Origin: Actinostola sp. cb2023
Taxonomy: Eukaryota; Cnidaria; Anthozoa; Actiniaria; Actinostolidae
Assembly (NCBI GenBank): GCA_033675265.1
Contig: JAUJYZ010000133.1
Location: forward strand, 417,501-481,500
Direction: 5' to 3'
Length of the DNA stretch: 64,000 bases
Shown here: piece after piece, positions 44,501-55,360 of the stretch
Layout of the letters: each line of letters begins with the position of its first letter
Position numbering within the stretch: position 1 is the first letter of the stretch
The notes under the pieces: model-generated
Database searches by the model: none
Seen by the model: the letters and a program-made list of their open reading frames with translations, nothing else
What the model was told of the DNA's origin: nothing
Program-made: the position numbers and the translations under genes

Positions 44501-47500
44501 CTTTGGATATTGTGTAAGCACTCGTAGATGTAGATGTCCCTGAGGGTAGATGCATGGTTACTGTATGCTTATATAGAGCCAATTAAACGTGTCACAGTAA
44601 CTGTGAAACGTACCCCGGCGGGAAGCCCGTATAAAAGTATTGGGGATGCTCGTCAGAAATTTTCAAAAATACCCCTAAAAGATACTGGAAGTGTTTTTTA
44701 ATGGAAATGGAGCATAGTTTTTAGCCCTTAAAAGATACTTTACATAAACTTAACGCACTATTTGCAGAGTTTAGTGTTTTATTAAAATACTGTTGACATG
44801 TATCCTGGTTACCTGACTATAGTATTATCTATATTTAATAATGGATTTCCTAAAATATACTTGGAAAGTAAGAGGGAGGTTCAAGATTTTCATTTCATAC
44901 CCTAAAAGATACCTAATCGCTTATTTTAACCCCTAAAAGATACGACGAGCATCCCCGATATTTTTAATACGAGAGTTCCCCTCCGGGAAATGTACGCATC
45001 AGTTGTTTTAATTACCTCCGTTTGTACTCCATCAATCAGATTTTGGAGATCATAGTTGTCTCTGTAATTCTTGATAGCAACCCGCAGCTTGTCAACAATA
45101 ACTTGTTCCATCTACAACAAACAATAATATACATTGTAACTACTGTAACCAGTTTTATTTAGAAAACATATTGAGATAGGATGACAGTAGCGATTTCTGA
45201 TTAAAATCTAAATTCTCCTTGAGGCTTTTTGAATATCAACAACAGGTTATTGATAACAGGTTATTGATAACAGGTTATTGATAACAGGTTATTGATAACA
45301 GGTTATTGATAACAGGTTATTGATAACAGGTTATTGATAACAGGTTATTGATAACAGGTTATTGATAACAGGTTATTGATAACAGGTTATTGATAACAGG
45401 TTATTGATAACAGGTTATTGATAACAGGTTATTGATAACAGGTTATTGATAACAGGTTATTGATAACAGGTTATTGATAACAGGTTATTGATAACAGGTT
45501 ATTGATAACAGGTTATTGATAACAGGTTATTGATAACAGGTTATTGATAACAGGTTATTGATAACAGGTTATTGATAACAGGTTATTGACATGTACTGTT
45601 CTAGCTTGCATGAGCTCCTTCAGTATTGTTATCAATCTTTGTGGATCACAGGTTTCTCATTTAGAATGATAAGGGTGGGGTGGGAGGGGGAGGGGGGATT
45701 CTAGAGCAACCAACTGTCTTATTATTATTATTCTCCATATATTTATATTGTAATTGCATAAAATTTTCAGTCTTACAACTGCGATGCATATATACAGTCA
45801 TTCTCAAAAAGGTTGTCCAGATGAAAAGACTACAATACTACAATAAAGTCACGTGATTCATTACGTATTCAATTTCCTCGCATGGAATTTCAATTTGAGA
45901 TGCAAAAGTACACAGCATTGTGAGAACTGAATGTGACGGCGCTGGTATCAACTCGCAGTTCCGCGCGCAGAAATTGAAAACATAATGAATCACGTGACTT
46001 TATTGTAGTATTGTAGTCTTTTCATCTGGACAACCTTTTTGAGAATGACTGTATATAAATTTATTATGTTACTAAACAATTTATTTATCTATCTATCTTT
46101 AGATAGACCGAATGCAATAATGGTGTCCAATTTCAATTGCCATTGTTCTGGACCGACAAGCCTCTCAAACAGGTGAAAATACTTTTGTGTTTCCACATGA
46201 ACACGATGCTAGTCAGTCCAGAACAATGGCAATTGAAATTGGACGCCATTATTGCATTCAGTCTACTGTATATTCTTCTCCTTATAGAAATATTTTGATG
46301 ACCCTGTTTTTCCCCATTACATGTACATGTACCTTACCTTATCTTGGAAAACAAACGCTGCCACTGCAAGACTCAGTTGCAGAAAGAAAATAATGGCCAG
46401 AAACACTGAAAACTAGAGGCAAACAACACACTGTGTTAATAATAATAATAATAATATGTATTTATTTATATAGCGCTATTTCCGGTGGTCCAATAGCGCT
46501 TTACAATGTATATAAAAAATATTAATAATAATAATGAATTAATTAATTAATCAACAGCAATAGAGTCTTTTTGATATGAGTGGGAAACCTACTGTATGGT
46601 ACAATGTACTGCACGGTCACGGTATGGAATCGAAGACATCTACATCTATTCAACCAATCACAGTGTGCAAAATCATTGCTCAACCAAGCAGACTGCACGG
46701 CATGGTTCCCGCATGGCACAAACTGTACTTTTATTGTAGCTAGTAACTTCCAAGTCTCATATGAAAATGACTCTATTATGAGAACTGTTTGTTATAGCTG
46801 TAGAGGCCTTTCAGTAGCAATCTGTAACTTTCAAATTTCCACCCTAATCACCCATGGCCTGCTTCCAGCCTGGCCTTGCAGCTCAGCTGATAGCGAGAGC
46901 ATCAGTGATCAGATCCGGAGATTGTGAATCCCATTGCAATTAGGGTCAGATATTTTTTCTCTTTCTTCTTTCCTTTCCAGGGCTATTCACAAGGATTTTT
47001 AGAGGTAATTTAGTTAACAATTAGAGTACAAGTTCAAGTTTTCTATGAGCCAATAGTCATGAGGTGCATAGTACTGAGTTGACTATTTGACTCATAGAAA
47101 ACGAGAACAAGTATAGTCTAATTGTTTTAGTAGAAACCAACTAGCAATACTATGTACACTGTATGTGTTGTACCTTCAATTTCATACCAATATCTATTGA
47201 TTTCTTGCTTTGTATTTTGTTGAAAATGCCAGCTTTTTCGTTACTCACTATCTATCACTCAATACATGTAGACAGTGAGTATGTTAGCCAATCAGATTGC
47301 AGGATTCATGATAGTAATGCTACAATACTAGTTGGTTTCTACTAAGCACTTTATCCTTCCCTCAATTTCTTTCAATCTGTAACTTACAAACTTGAGCAAG
47401 CAAATATTTTCACGCAAAGCACCAATGCATCCACTGAAACCCAATATGAACATTACGCAGCCCACGATGATGAGGGCAAAGGCAGGGTCTGTGAGAATGT

Positions 47501-48375
47501 CGCTGAAAAACTCTTGATATGCAGTCTTCTCCAGCCTGGCATACAAGCCTACTGCAATCATTAGACCGCCAATAACCTATACAAAGAGATTATAATACAT
47601 TTAAGTATACATGTAAGTATAAAATTAGTATTATAAGTAAGCTTAAGTATAAGTACAAATTAATGTAAGTACATGTATTGAACTTTATAAGTAAGTAAAA
47701 CTTTTTTACATGTTGTCATAACCTTAGTTTCTAATAATAATCTGAATTTGTAATACACTAATTTAATTGCAATCAATCAAAGAACCCTCTCAAAAGATAA
47801 AAACTTTTTGACAATAATTTATTCAGAAAAGCATCAGGAATTTAAGCTTAAGTTAATTGTTTACAAGTAGTGAAGTGTTCAAATCAATACGAGTATTTGA
47901 AGCCTTGTTCAATGACTCACATCTTACATAAGCTTACATAACTGTTAATAAGTTACTAAAATACACCACGAAAAGGTTATGTACATGTACGTTGAATGAT
48001 TGTCAACACATCCGCATTTTTCTAATCGACGTCACATAACGAAGCAAAGCTACAAACATATTTATTTACAAACGTCATAAACTTAATCGCATATTCTTGC
48101 CGCATTATTAACAACAGAAACAGCTTTAGAACACCGAATTGCATCTCGAGAACGTGATTTAAGACCTTTAGATAAAGTTTTATTGGAAATAATCAACGAA
48201 CAAAGAAGATTAATTCACTCAAAATACATTTCAAGTCGAAGCACGTCTCTGAAATGTCACGAACGATGCCTCAAAATGTGTTCTACAAATGACTTTTACT
48301 CACCCAAAAGAAGACATTGAAGAAGAACACCAAGTATTTAACACAGATGCTGACGTCTGAGCGTTCATTCGCCAT
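38423..48375 (-). CDS. TSPAN33: TSPAN33-like TspanC8 tetraspanin (whole gene, 8 exons)
   Basis: Tetraspanins organise membrane partners; TspanC8 members steer ADAM10 traffic and substrate choice. Exons 48375-48304, 47576-47388, 46412-46338, 45111-45016, 44442-44332, 40605-40555, 39450-39334 and 38509-38423 are all phase 0 and give 265 aa (vertebrate TSPAN33 about 283). Seen: four membrane segments (about 13-35, 57-78, 88-110, 221-246), the short loop YARLEK, GCIGALRENICLL after segment 2, and a large outer loop with NYRDNYDLQNLIDGVQ, the CCGG motif (147-150), VPFSCC, QCG and GCV. That is eight loop cysteines, the TspanC8 hallmark. The DLQNLID motif favours TSPAN33 among TspanC8 members. No PKA or palmitoylation claim is made. 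Confident. Confidence 0.93.
38583..38935. repeat. 16-bp array, CCCAAGCCACAGGTAT (TSPAN33 last intron)
   Basis: About 22 units with small variants (AAACC for AAGCC, GCAT for GTAT). On the coding strand the unit reads ATACCTGTGGCTTGGG. It ends about 75 bases before exon 8. Diverged units continue to 39010. Confidence 0.9.
39334..39450 (-). CDS. TSPAN33: TSPAN33 exon 7
   Basis: 39 codons: IYTKGCVDSVKDWFKENL and membrane segment 4 (IIIGGVAVGVALLQ); acceptor ctgttgacag, donor CAG|GTACAA. Confidence 0.92.
39487..39608. mobile_element. GTGATCAAAATC-family MITE, shortened
   Basis: AAGTGATCAAAACCTAAATT and GTTGATCACTTACAC at the two sides; the outer CTCCCTGCAAG end is lost. It lies about 40 bases from TSPAN33 exon 7. 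Confidence 0.65.
39649..39783. repeat. 16-bp array, TGATGCTGATGATCAA
   Basis: About nine units in TSPAN33 intron 6, followed 70 bases later by a C run (39853-39882). Confidence 0.88.
40001..40372. mobile_element. ~370-bp fold-back DNA element
   Basis: Outer arms with CTGTCATGTGCCGTACCTAA and complement TTAGGTACGGCACATGAC; a second inner inverted pair AAGAGCGGCGTCTGACTCAG and its complement. No ORF. Confidence 0.75.
40456..40514. mobile_element. Right-end fragment of GGATCC-type MITE
   Basis: CCCCCTTGGATCCGCCCCTGG with G/C tracts, about 40 bases before TSPAN33 exon 6 in genomic order. Confidence 0.55.
40555..40605 (-). CDS. TSPAN33: TSPAN33 exon 6
   Basis: 17 codons, DTINRQCGYKIRKKGVS, supplying the seventh loop cysteine; acceptor cttgttatag, donor TCG|GTAAGT. 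Confidence 0.85.
40955..44340 (-). repeat. ~145-bp satellite starting at the TSPAN33 exon 5 splice donor, about 23 copies
   Basis: On the coding strand each unit has ATGTTGCAAAGAA|GTAAGTGAC, where the first 13 bases are the end of exon 5 and GTAAGT is its donor, then CATGTAGATATGCCATTAAA, GACACTGTGTC, CATCATGCATTGCACACACA and GGGCTCCCTGTGGTA. The working donor is the first unit (44326-44331). Units vary between 142 and 147 bases through small indels (TATATC or TATC, CTAGTT). The unit farthest from the exon (about 40955-41070) lost the exon-derived piece. Confidence 0.93.
44332..44442 (-). CDS. TSPAN33: TSPAN33 exon 5: CCG motif
   Basis: 37 codons: FKCCGGRTINDWDQNIYFNC then SCGVPFSCCKE; acceptor ctttattag, donor GAA|GTAAGT. 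The last 13 exon bases and the following intron form the unit of the ~145-bp array that extends to lower coordinates. Confidence 0.94.
45016..45111 (-). CDS. TSPAN33: TSPAN33 exon 4
   Basis: 32 codons of the large loop with NYRDNYDLQNLIDGVQTE; acceptor gtttgttgtag, donor GAG|GTAATT. Confidence 0.92.
45195..45237. mobile_element. Left arm of a GTGATCAAAATC-family MITE
   Basis: TTCTGATTAAAATCTAAATT and CTCCTTGAGG, cut off by the 14-bp array. Confidence 0.55.
45238..45595. repeat. 14-bp perfect array, AACAGGTTATTGAT
   Basis: About 25 identical units with no differences visible, so recently expanded or homogenised. In TSPAN33 intron 3, replacing the right half of a MITE. Confidence 0.95.
45789..46057. 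mobile_element. ~270-bp MITE with ~95-bp arms
   Basis: TATACAGTCATTCTCAAAAA, GGTTGTCCAGATGAAAAGAC and AATAAAGTCACGTGATTCAT each recur inverted at the right side. Confidence 0.88.
46101..46266. mobile_element. ~166-bp MITE
   Basis: Arms GACCGAATGCAATAATGG and GTCCAATTTCAATTGCCATT and GTTCTGGAC against complements. It ends 72 bases from the TSPAN33 exon 3 donor. Confidence 0.82.
46338..46412 (-). CDS. TSPAN33: TSPAN33 exon 3
   Basis: 25 codons forming membrane segment 3 (FSVFLAIIFFLQLSLAVAAF); acceptor tgcctctag, donor AAG|GTAAGG. The competing AG at ttttcag would break the frame. Confidence 0.9.
46438..46510. mobile_element. AGCGCTATT-type short element
   Basis: ATAATAATA run, then TTTATATAGCGCTATTTCC and GGTCCAATAGCGCTTTACAA, a short inverted arrangement common as dispersed repeats in marine invertebrates. 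Confidence 0.5.
46563..46770. repeat. Interspersed CCAATCACAG family, copy 3
   Basis: TATTCAACCAATCACAGTG, AAATCATTGCTCAACCAA and a GCACGGTCACGGTATGG block, as at 15144 and 26131. Confidence 0.6.
47015..47125. mobile_element. ~110-bp fold-back
   Basis: ACAATTAGAGTACAAGTTCA and TTTTCTATGAG against complements CTCATAGAAAACGAG and TAGTCTAATTGT. Confidence 0.7.
47129..47345. mobile_element. ~217-bp fold-back
   Basis: TAGTAGAAACCAACTAGCAA at left and CTAGTTGGTTTCTACTAAG at right. Its right end is 43 bases from the end of TSPAN33 exon 2. Confidence 0.7.
47388..47576 (-). CDS. TSPAN33: TSPAN33 exon 2
   Basis: 63 codons; acceptor tttgtatag, donor TTT|GTAAGT. End of segment 1, small loop, segment 2 and the conserved GCIGALRENICLLKF. 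Confidence 0.94.
48304..48375 (-). CDS. TSPAN33: TSPAN33 exon 1
   Basis: 24 codons from ATG 48375-48373; donor TGG|GTGAGT. Encodes the cytosolic N-terminus MANERSDVSICVKYL and the start of membrane segment 1 (FFFNVFFW). Confidence 0.92.
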
Positions 48376-48488
48376 TTTTAGGTGGAGATTTCAGCGAAAC
48401 TTTAGATAAACATTTCAAAATATACTGACTAGAAACACACTGACTTACACAGTATGCAAATCTCGAACCGCGCTCGATACCAGCCCCA

Positions 48489-48496
48489 TGACGTCA
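48489..48496. promoter_or_regulatory. Palindromic CRE upstream of TSPAN33
   Basis: Exact TGACGTCA 114 bases upstream of the TSPAN33 start codon. Activity is inferred only. Confidence 0.4.
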
Positions 48497-48788
48497 TCAA
48501 CACAGGGAGCCCAAAGTATTTTATGTAAAATGCTAAATAAGTTTTTGAAAACTTAGGAAACGCGATAAAACGTATAAAAAAAAGACAGACAGAGATTTTG
48601 AAAATAAAAATAAAAATAAGGATGTCAGAAATATATCTTCGAGTAATAGAAAAGTGACAATTCATTTTTTCGCTTTTTTTTCGTTTCAGCTTAAAATATA
48701 TTTGAATTTCGAACTTTATTTATGAAAACATATTTTTGTGACAAAAACTAATCATACAAAAAGCTTTTCGAGTGCATAAAATCGCTGA

Positions 48789-49253
<465 letters not shown>

Positions 49254-49320
49254 TGAAAATATACAAGAATCTATGAGTAATTTTTATGAGTAAGAAATTT
49301 GGAATTTATTTTAAAGTCAC

Positions 49321-49576
49321 ATGTCTAGTTTCATCCAATCAGGAGGCGTTATTAAGCCGCGCGTTTGTTATAGTCAGTCATTCATGGTTGCTGTTGCGTG
49401 GAGCAACTGTTTTGGTTGTGAAAACTTGAAAATACCCGGCCTAATATCGCATTTTAACAACCGTAGATATTCAAATACCATAAGTAAATATACTAGGAAC
49501 AGTTTGAACGTCGCAGATATAAGACTTTGGGCGCATTTTAGGGAGAAACTGTGGAGGAAGAATGCTCACATAAGGT
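49321..49576 (+). other. Possible promoter and non-coding first exon of the KIND gene
   Basis: GC-richer than its surroundings, with a CCAATCAGG box at about 49334, a CGCGCG stretch, and an AAG|GTATGT donor at about 49576-49577. The next + strand acceptor used by a recognised gene is 59808. The 89-codon frame here shows no domain I recognise. Pure inference from position. Confidence 0.3.
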
Positions 49577-50572
49577 ATGTCGTTCTCTGATATCATCATG
49601 AACTGTTTATACCATAGCATTAGGGTTTTATTCGTTTTTATTACCTAATCTGATCGTCTATCTTAGTCATGTGTAGACTTAATGTATGGTAGCTTCCTTG
49701 GATGCGTTGTTGGCGTGCAAGAAAGCTCGATGCAAGTCGTTCATGACCAAGAAACACGCATGACATTTTTATCGTGCGATTTTACTTTAAAAAAGCTTAT
49801 ATTAATTGTGCTTCGAGCTCTTGAATACAGAATAGTTTCCAAGCGATTATTCGTTTATAATTTAAAACTGATGAAGTAGGCTACAACACGACTTGGTAAA
49901 TGTTTCGCTACACCGAGAACGCATTTTGATTGCGATATCTCGCTCTGTTGTGGTCAAAGTCAATTGTTTTTGTTATGGATTTTGCCCGATTTTGGTAAAT
50001 CATTTTGCAATCGTTTGTTTTTTGAAAAACTGCTGCGATCTTCCCTCAAAAGCTCCGTCTATTCTTTCCACGCTTAGAATAGAATATTATTTATTAATTC
50101 TTGCTCTTGTGGGTTTTTTCTTCCCCACTTAATACATTTCCAACAATTATGGAGTTTTATTTCAAGTTGTAAGCTTATTGTTCTGTGCTTGTTTATTTCA
50201 GAAATTTGATTGTTCAAACCATTAACAAACTCGTACAAGATATTTTTATTATAATGCCTCTGATAATCAAAAGCATATCGTTTCCTATCAGACTTGTCCA
50301 CGGGTTATGCAATTATCTTATAACCAATTTCTTTGCATGCTGATTGGGATGTTATAAATATATTGGAAAGCCGTCGGACACGAATTGATGAACATTTTCG
50401 ATCAGGCGTCCGAATTTGAATGTTTTATCTTAATTAAACCATTTTCTTTTAAAACGACTCTAAGCAAACATAAAAGTTTTTGGACACCGTAAAACACCCA
50501 ATTATCAAGAAAAACGAATTCCAAAGGTATTGAGAGACAGTTTTAAAAATCACGTTACCTCGAAATTGAAAC

Positions 50573-50722
50573 TGCTAAACTGGTGGATTATAATTACATT
50601 TGAATGTATTTTCACCTTGAGGCTAATGTAGATTGTCAAATCATTGACAATCTGCTAAACTGGTGGATTATAATTACATTTGAATGTTTTCACCTTGAGG
50701 CTAATGTAGATTGTCAAATCAT
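50573..50722. repeat. ~75-bp direct duplication
   Basis: CTGCTAAACTGGTGGATTAT, AATTACATTTGAATGT, TTTTCACCTTGAGGCTAATG and TAGATTGTCAAATCATTG occur twice in a row, nearly identical. Confidence 0.88.
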
Positions 50723-51166
50723 TGGAGTGACGTATGTACATGCAGATATATGTTCAGCACAAGAGGCTTTAGCTTATTTGACTGTGAAAATTGGCCTAAC
50801 GTAAGCATATAAACCACAGGGCTCGTGGAGGAAACTTAAAAGTGGTGGGGCAAAAAATAATTATTGTCTTCTGTACAAGAGTCGCAATTACTAATTACCA
50901 CATACCAGTTTTTAAAATTTCCTTAAAATTTTTACTACCTGTGGACAAAAAATGATGGGGCTATAGACCTACCAACCCCCCTGCCCCTGCCCCAAGCATA
51001 AGCACAGAGCATGTACATCCCCATACATGCATATTAGCACAAGGGTCTACAAGTTTTCATTTCTTGTGCTTGTGGGTATGCTTGTGTCGCAGTTATAAAA
51101 CACAAGTTTCTTGAGCTTGTACTTGTGCTTAATCCTTATGCTTACATTGCATGGAAAACTAGGCTT

Positions 51167-51381
51167 TAAGCCTGGTTCACACTAGCGTTGGAATTGTAAG
51201 AGGAGCTTATGACCAGTGTGAACTAATATTCAGAGGCGGAAGCAGAAGGACGATGGAATCGGAAGGATCAGAAGGTTTCTCTCTTTCTTATGATTGCGTT
51301 GTTTTGATTAACACTAGATGCCTAGGTTCTTGCGATTCCAATTCCGACGCTTACGATGCTAGTGTTAGAGACCAGCCTTTA
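51167..51381. mobile_element. ~215-bp MITE with TTCACACTAGCG ends
   Basis: AAGCCTGGTTCACACTAGCG at left and CGATGCTAGTGTTAGAGACC then AGCCTTTA at right; the inner part also folds (GGAATTG / CAATTCC). Confidence 0.65.
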
Positions 51382-51505
51382 CCAACCACAGTATAGACTT
51401 TGAGAACAACATGTACAGTGTTTTTGTTCAGTTGTTAATACTCATGGCATCAATGTGCTGTGTTGTGTTGTGGTGGTGATGATTCCTCCACATGATACAA
51501 ACATA

Positions 51506-51669
51506 CAGTAGAAACCCACTAACTCAAACTCGGCTAACTCGAACTCCCCGCTAACTTTTATCTTTCCTTTGCTCAAATCAGGGTCAAATTTACCCCGTTA
51601 ACTCGAACTCCCGCTAACTCAAACCATTTCCTGTTTCCCTTGGAAGTTCGAGTTAGCGGGGCTCTACTG
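51506..51669. mobile_element. Tigger/pogo-like MITE
   Basis: CAGTAGAAACCCACTAACTC and GAACTCCCCGCTAAC at left and GTTCGAGTTAGCGGGGCTCT then ACTG at right, bounded by TA on both sides. The CAGTAGARCCYC end and TA target are typical of pogo/Tigger elements. Confidence 0.8.
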
Positions 51670-52212
51670 TACGTACATAAACTTTATTTATGATCTTAAT
51701 TCACCAAGCTTTACGTACTGTGTTTGTGCAATGACAGTAAGCTTGTTCCTCGCGGTCAAAGCAAATTATCTGCTCTTTTTTAATTAAAAAGTAATTAATT
51801 TAACTAAATAATAATAATAATAATAATAATGTGCTCTTTTCTAAATAAGTAATTCTAAATTTAGGCAACTATAATCCAGTGGAAATCACCACTATGGATT
51901 TCCGAGAGAGGTGGCTAGCTGAGGGGGACATTGGGGGGTTCTGAACACGGCAACACCGCAAAAAAAATCCAAAAACACCGCATCACCGAAAAAACCCCGA
52001 AAACTGACCAAAGCGAAAAAAAGTGTTTGGCACCGCAACTTCACAAGTAACATATCGCTTCACCGAACACCATAGGTTTAGAAACACAAACATCACATCC
52101 CGCAGGATTTACGATCACCACTGGCGCAACACCGCAATGTTAACAAAATTTCACCGCAAAACCACAATAAAAATTGCCCAACACCGCAAACCCCAATGCC
52201 CCCCTCCTAGCT

Positions 52213-52820
52213 AAAATCATTTAGATTTGGTGAAATAAAAAAAGTAAATAAAAACACCAAATTAAAAAAATACATCTTTCTTTTAATTAAACAGATGAAA
52301 ATTCATGTCATAAAATCCTATCACATTTTGTCCTTATAATGCAGATTTTGTCACTGATAATAATAATTACATGTAATTACGATTGTGAAAATCTTCACAT
52401 ACATGTCACACCCCCAAAATTTCAAGAGAGCAAATAGCTTGGAGCACTTGCTGTAACATCACATGCACGCACTGTGTTTTCATTAGTGTGAGGGGGAGTC
52501 ACTTTGGAACTTGTAATTACAAGTTCCAAAGTGACTCCCCCTCACACTAATGAAAACACAGTGCGTGCATGTGATGTTACAGCAAGTGCTCCAAGCTATT
52601 TGCTCTCTTGAAATTTTGGGGGTGTGACATGTATGTGAAGATTTTCACAATCGTAATTACATGTAATTATTATTATCAGTGACAAAATCTGCATTATAAG
52701 GACAAAATGTGATAGGATTTTATGACATGAATTTTCATCTGTTTAATTAAAAGAAAGATGTATTTTTTTAATTTGGTGTTTTTATTTACTTTTTTTATTT
52801 CACCAAATCTAAATGATTTT
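52213..52820. repeat. 608-bp perfect palindrome with no spacer
   Basis: 304-base arms meet at TTGTAATTACAA (centre 52516/52517). The arms match at every position compared; the symmetry sum is constant from end to end, so there are no indels. Ends are AAAATCATTT / AAATGATTTT; flanking bases differ. Confidence 0.93.
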
Positions 52821-52949
52821 TGCGACAATACAGTCGATTTTTCTAGTGTAATGTTTGATTTGTTTCGAGTTATTAAAACTCGAGAGCCTGCATTTCTTGT
52901 AGACCCTAATGTTGCCATAGTAACCACTCATCCAACAGTGTTGCTATAG

Positions 52950-54730
52950 TTTAACCGCAGTTCCAGGCCAGCATCTGGAGTGAGTGGCTGTTTTGTACGT
53001 ACATATAATTATATATATATGACAGTCTATATAATTTATAACTCATCGTCAAGTATTTCAAAACAAGGTAAAAGGTATTATTTTAGAATGACGATGTTTG
53101 GTGTATTACAGGGTTTTTATTGGAAATCCAACACTATGCTGTGGACATAGGTAGAAATTTATAGTGTCCCTAACCCTTATTTCATTTATGTTGTGAATGA
53201 ATTATATAAAATAAATAGAACGTGGCACAGTATTTTTAATGCTTCACAATTTTTGAGTCATGGAGTGTTGAAATTGTGATATGTATTATGCTAATTAGAT
53301 AATGTCGTCCCTGGCATTTTCCATAACTTATAAATTTAGTTTATTTCAAGATAGCTAGTGCTTTATTCTGAAATTGGACAACAATATTATAAAATAATTT
53401 CTGTAAACATAATGTTATACCCATAAAAAATATTTTGCAAGTTTTTAAAATGCCAATATTTTTTATAAAATATCTCTGCAAAGGTGTTTTTGTATGTTAT
53501 TAGTTTTAAATTATTGTTTAGTTTTACAATAAATGTTTAGCAGCTGAATTACAAGTGTTAAGAATAAGAATACGTACATGTAAGAAGAAGAAGAAGAAGA
53601 ATAGTAGTAATAATAATAATAACAATAATATAATAATAATAATAACAGTGTTCACTAGAATGCTCTCTAAGAATGAGTCTGACCACATGTGAGTAGCCTG
53701 CGTAGCATGGCGCCGGGCTACACAGGCTAACATGTGAGGGCAGATAATGAGATTCATGGTGCTTTTACTAGCTCAGATTAAAACTCTATAATTATTGATG
53801 TACCGGTTAAGTCATTACCTTGATGTACATGTAGCCACAGGGTTTAGACCACGTAATGGTCTTACAATGCCCACTACAGTATATAGTCTTGACACATGTC
53901 ATTTTTGTTGATTACTGTAATAAATGTATTTTATTCAAATATGCTACAAGGTACAATAATATTCCAGTCGATATTTGAGATAAAAGTGTTAAATATCACT
54001 GACAGTTTAAGAAACATTATTTATGTGGCACCTGCTGAAGCCATCAAAGATCATTTTTAATTCCCCTATTATTTTATTATTTCAAAATCGCCAAAAACTA
54101 GCCCTTTTGAACAGTTTGAATTTGAATTTCCTCATTGGATTAACCAACACTATTATTCATTTTAGCCAATACAAACTATTAAAAACAAAGTATAATGTCT
54201 GCCTAAAACTGTTTAGCATTGCACAAAGTAATATTATTTCCTGCTTTCTTCAAATTTGAGGTATTTCAGGGAAAACATTAGCAATAATAATTATAGTAAA
54301 TATACAGAGCTGGCCCATGTGGATAGTTTTCGATTCAATTTTCACTTTGGATTAACACTCTAATTTCACTTTTACCAGGCAAAAACCATCACAAATAACA
54401 GCAAGAATAACATTCATTTTTTTATTTACTTCTTATATTGAACAATTTCCATGTTACATGTAACTTGAAATCTTTGCCAACAGTTGTTTGAAGCATTAAA
54501 ATTGCACTAGACTTGTACTAGAAAACAATCTCCTCTTAATTTGGTATTTCCAGGGCAGATTTAGAGATACACTAACTGTGTTATCATGAACCAACTGATG
54601 TGATAATTTTCAAATACATACGTGTACAGATGAGAGATGAGATGAGTGTTGGGTGTATTATTAGAATGTACTGTAGTAAGGAGTGCGAGGGAGTGATATC
54701 TCAAGAAGTCTGAGCTACGCTGTGGAAGAG
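52950..54730. other. Intergenic, no gene seen
   Basis: AT-rich sequence. No coding frame or repeat family recognised, apart from an AAG/AATA run at 53583-53646. Confidence 0.5.
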
Positions 54731-54738
54731 ACAAATTA

Positions 54739-54746
54739 TTATTAAA

Positions 54747-54788
<42 letters not shown>

Positions 54789-54790
54789 AA

Positions 54791-54849
<59 letters not shown>

Positions 54850-54983
54850 TATTATTATTATTATTATTATCATCATATTATTATTATTATTAGTAGTAAA
54901 TATTATTATTATTATTATTATTAAATATTATTATTATTATTATCATCATCATTATTATTATTATTATTATTATTAGTAGTAAA

Positions 54984-55019
<36 letters not shown>

Positions 55020-55082
55020 AATATTATTATTATTATTATTATTATTATCATCATCATTATTATTATTATTAGTAGTAGTAAA

Positions 55083-55115
<33 letters not shown>

Positions 55116-55356
55116 AATATTATTATTATTATTATTATCATCATCATTATTATTATTATTAGTAGTAAATATTATTATTATTATTATTATTATTTATTAT
55201 TAAATATTATTATTATTATTATTATTATCATCATCATTATTATTATTATTATTAGTAGTAAATATTATTATTATTATTATTATTATCATCATCATTATTA
55301 TTATTATTAGTAGTAAATATTATTATTATTATTATTATTAAATATTATTATTATTA
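54739..55356. repeat. TTA array with TCATCA and TAGTAG interruptions
   Basis: (TTA)n blocks joined by AAATA, TCATCATCA and TAGTAGTAAA, repeating as a higher-order unit of roughly 100 bases. Continues after the insertion at 56376-56455. Confidence 0.9.
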
Positions 55357-55360
55357 TTAA

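Noticed and set aside
45238..45595. CRISPR-like regular repeats
   Set aside because: Units are contiguous with no unique spacers, and this is animal nuclear DNA.
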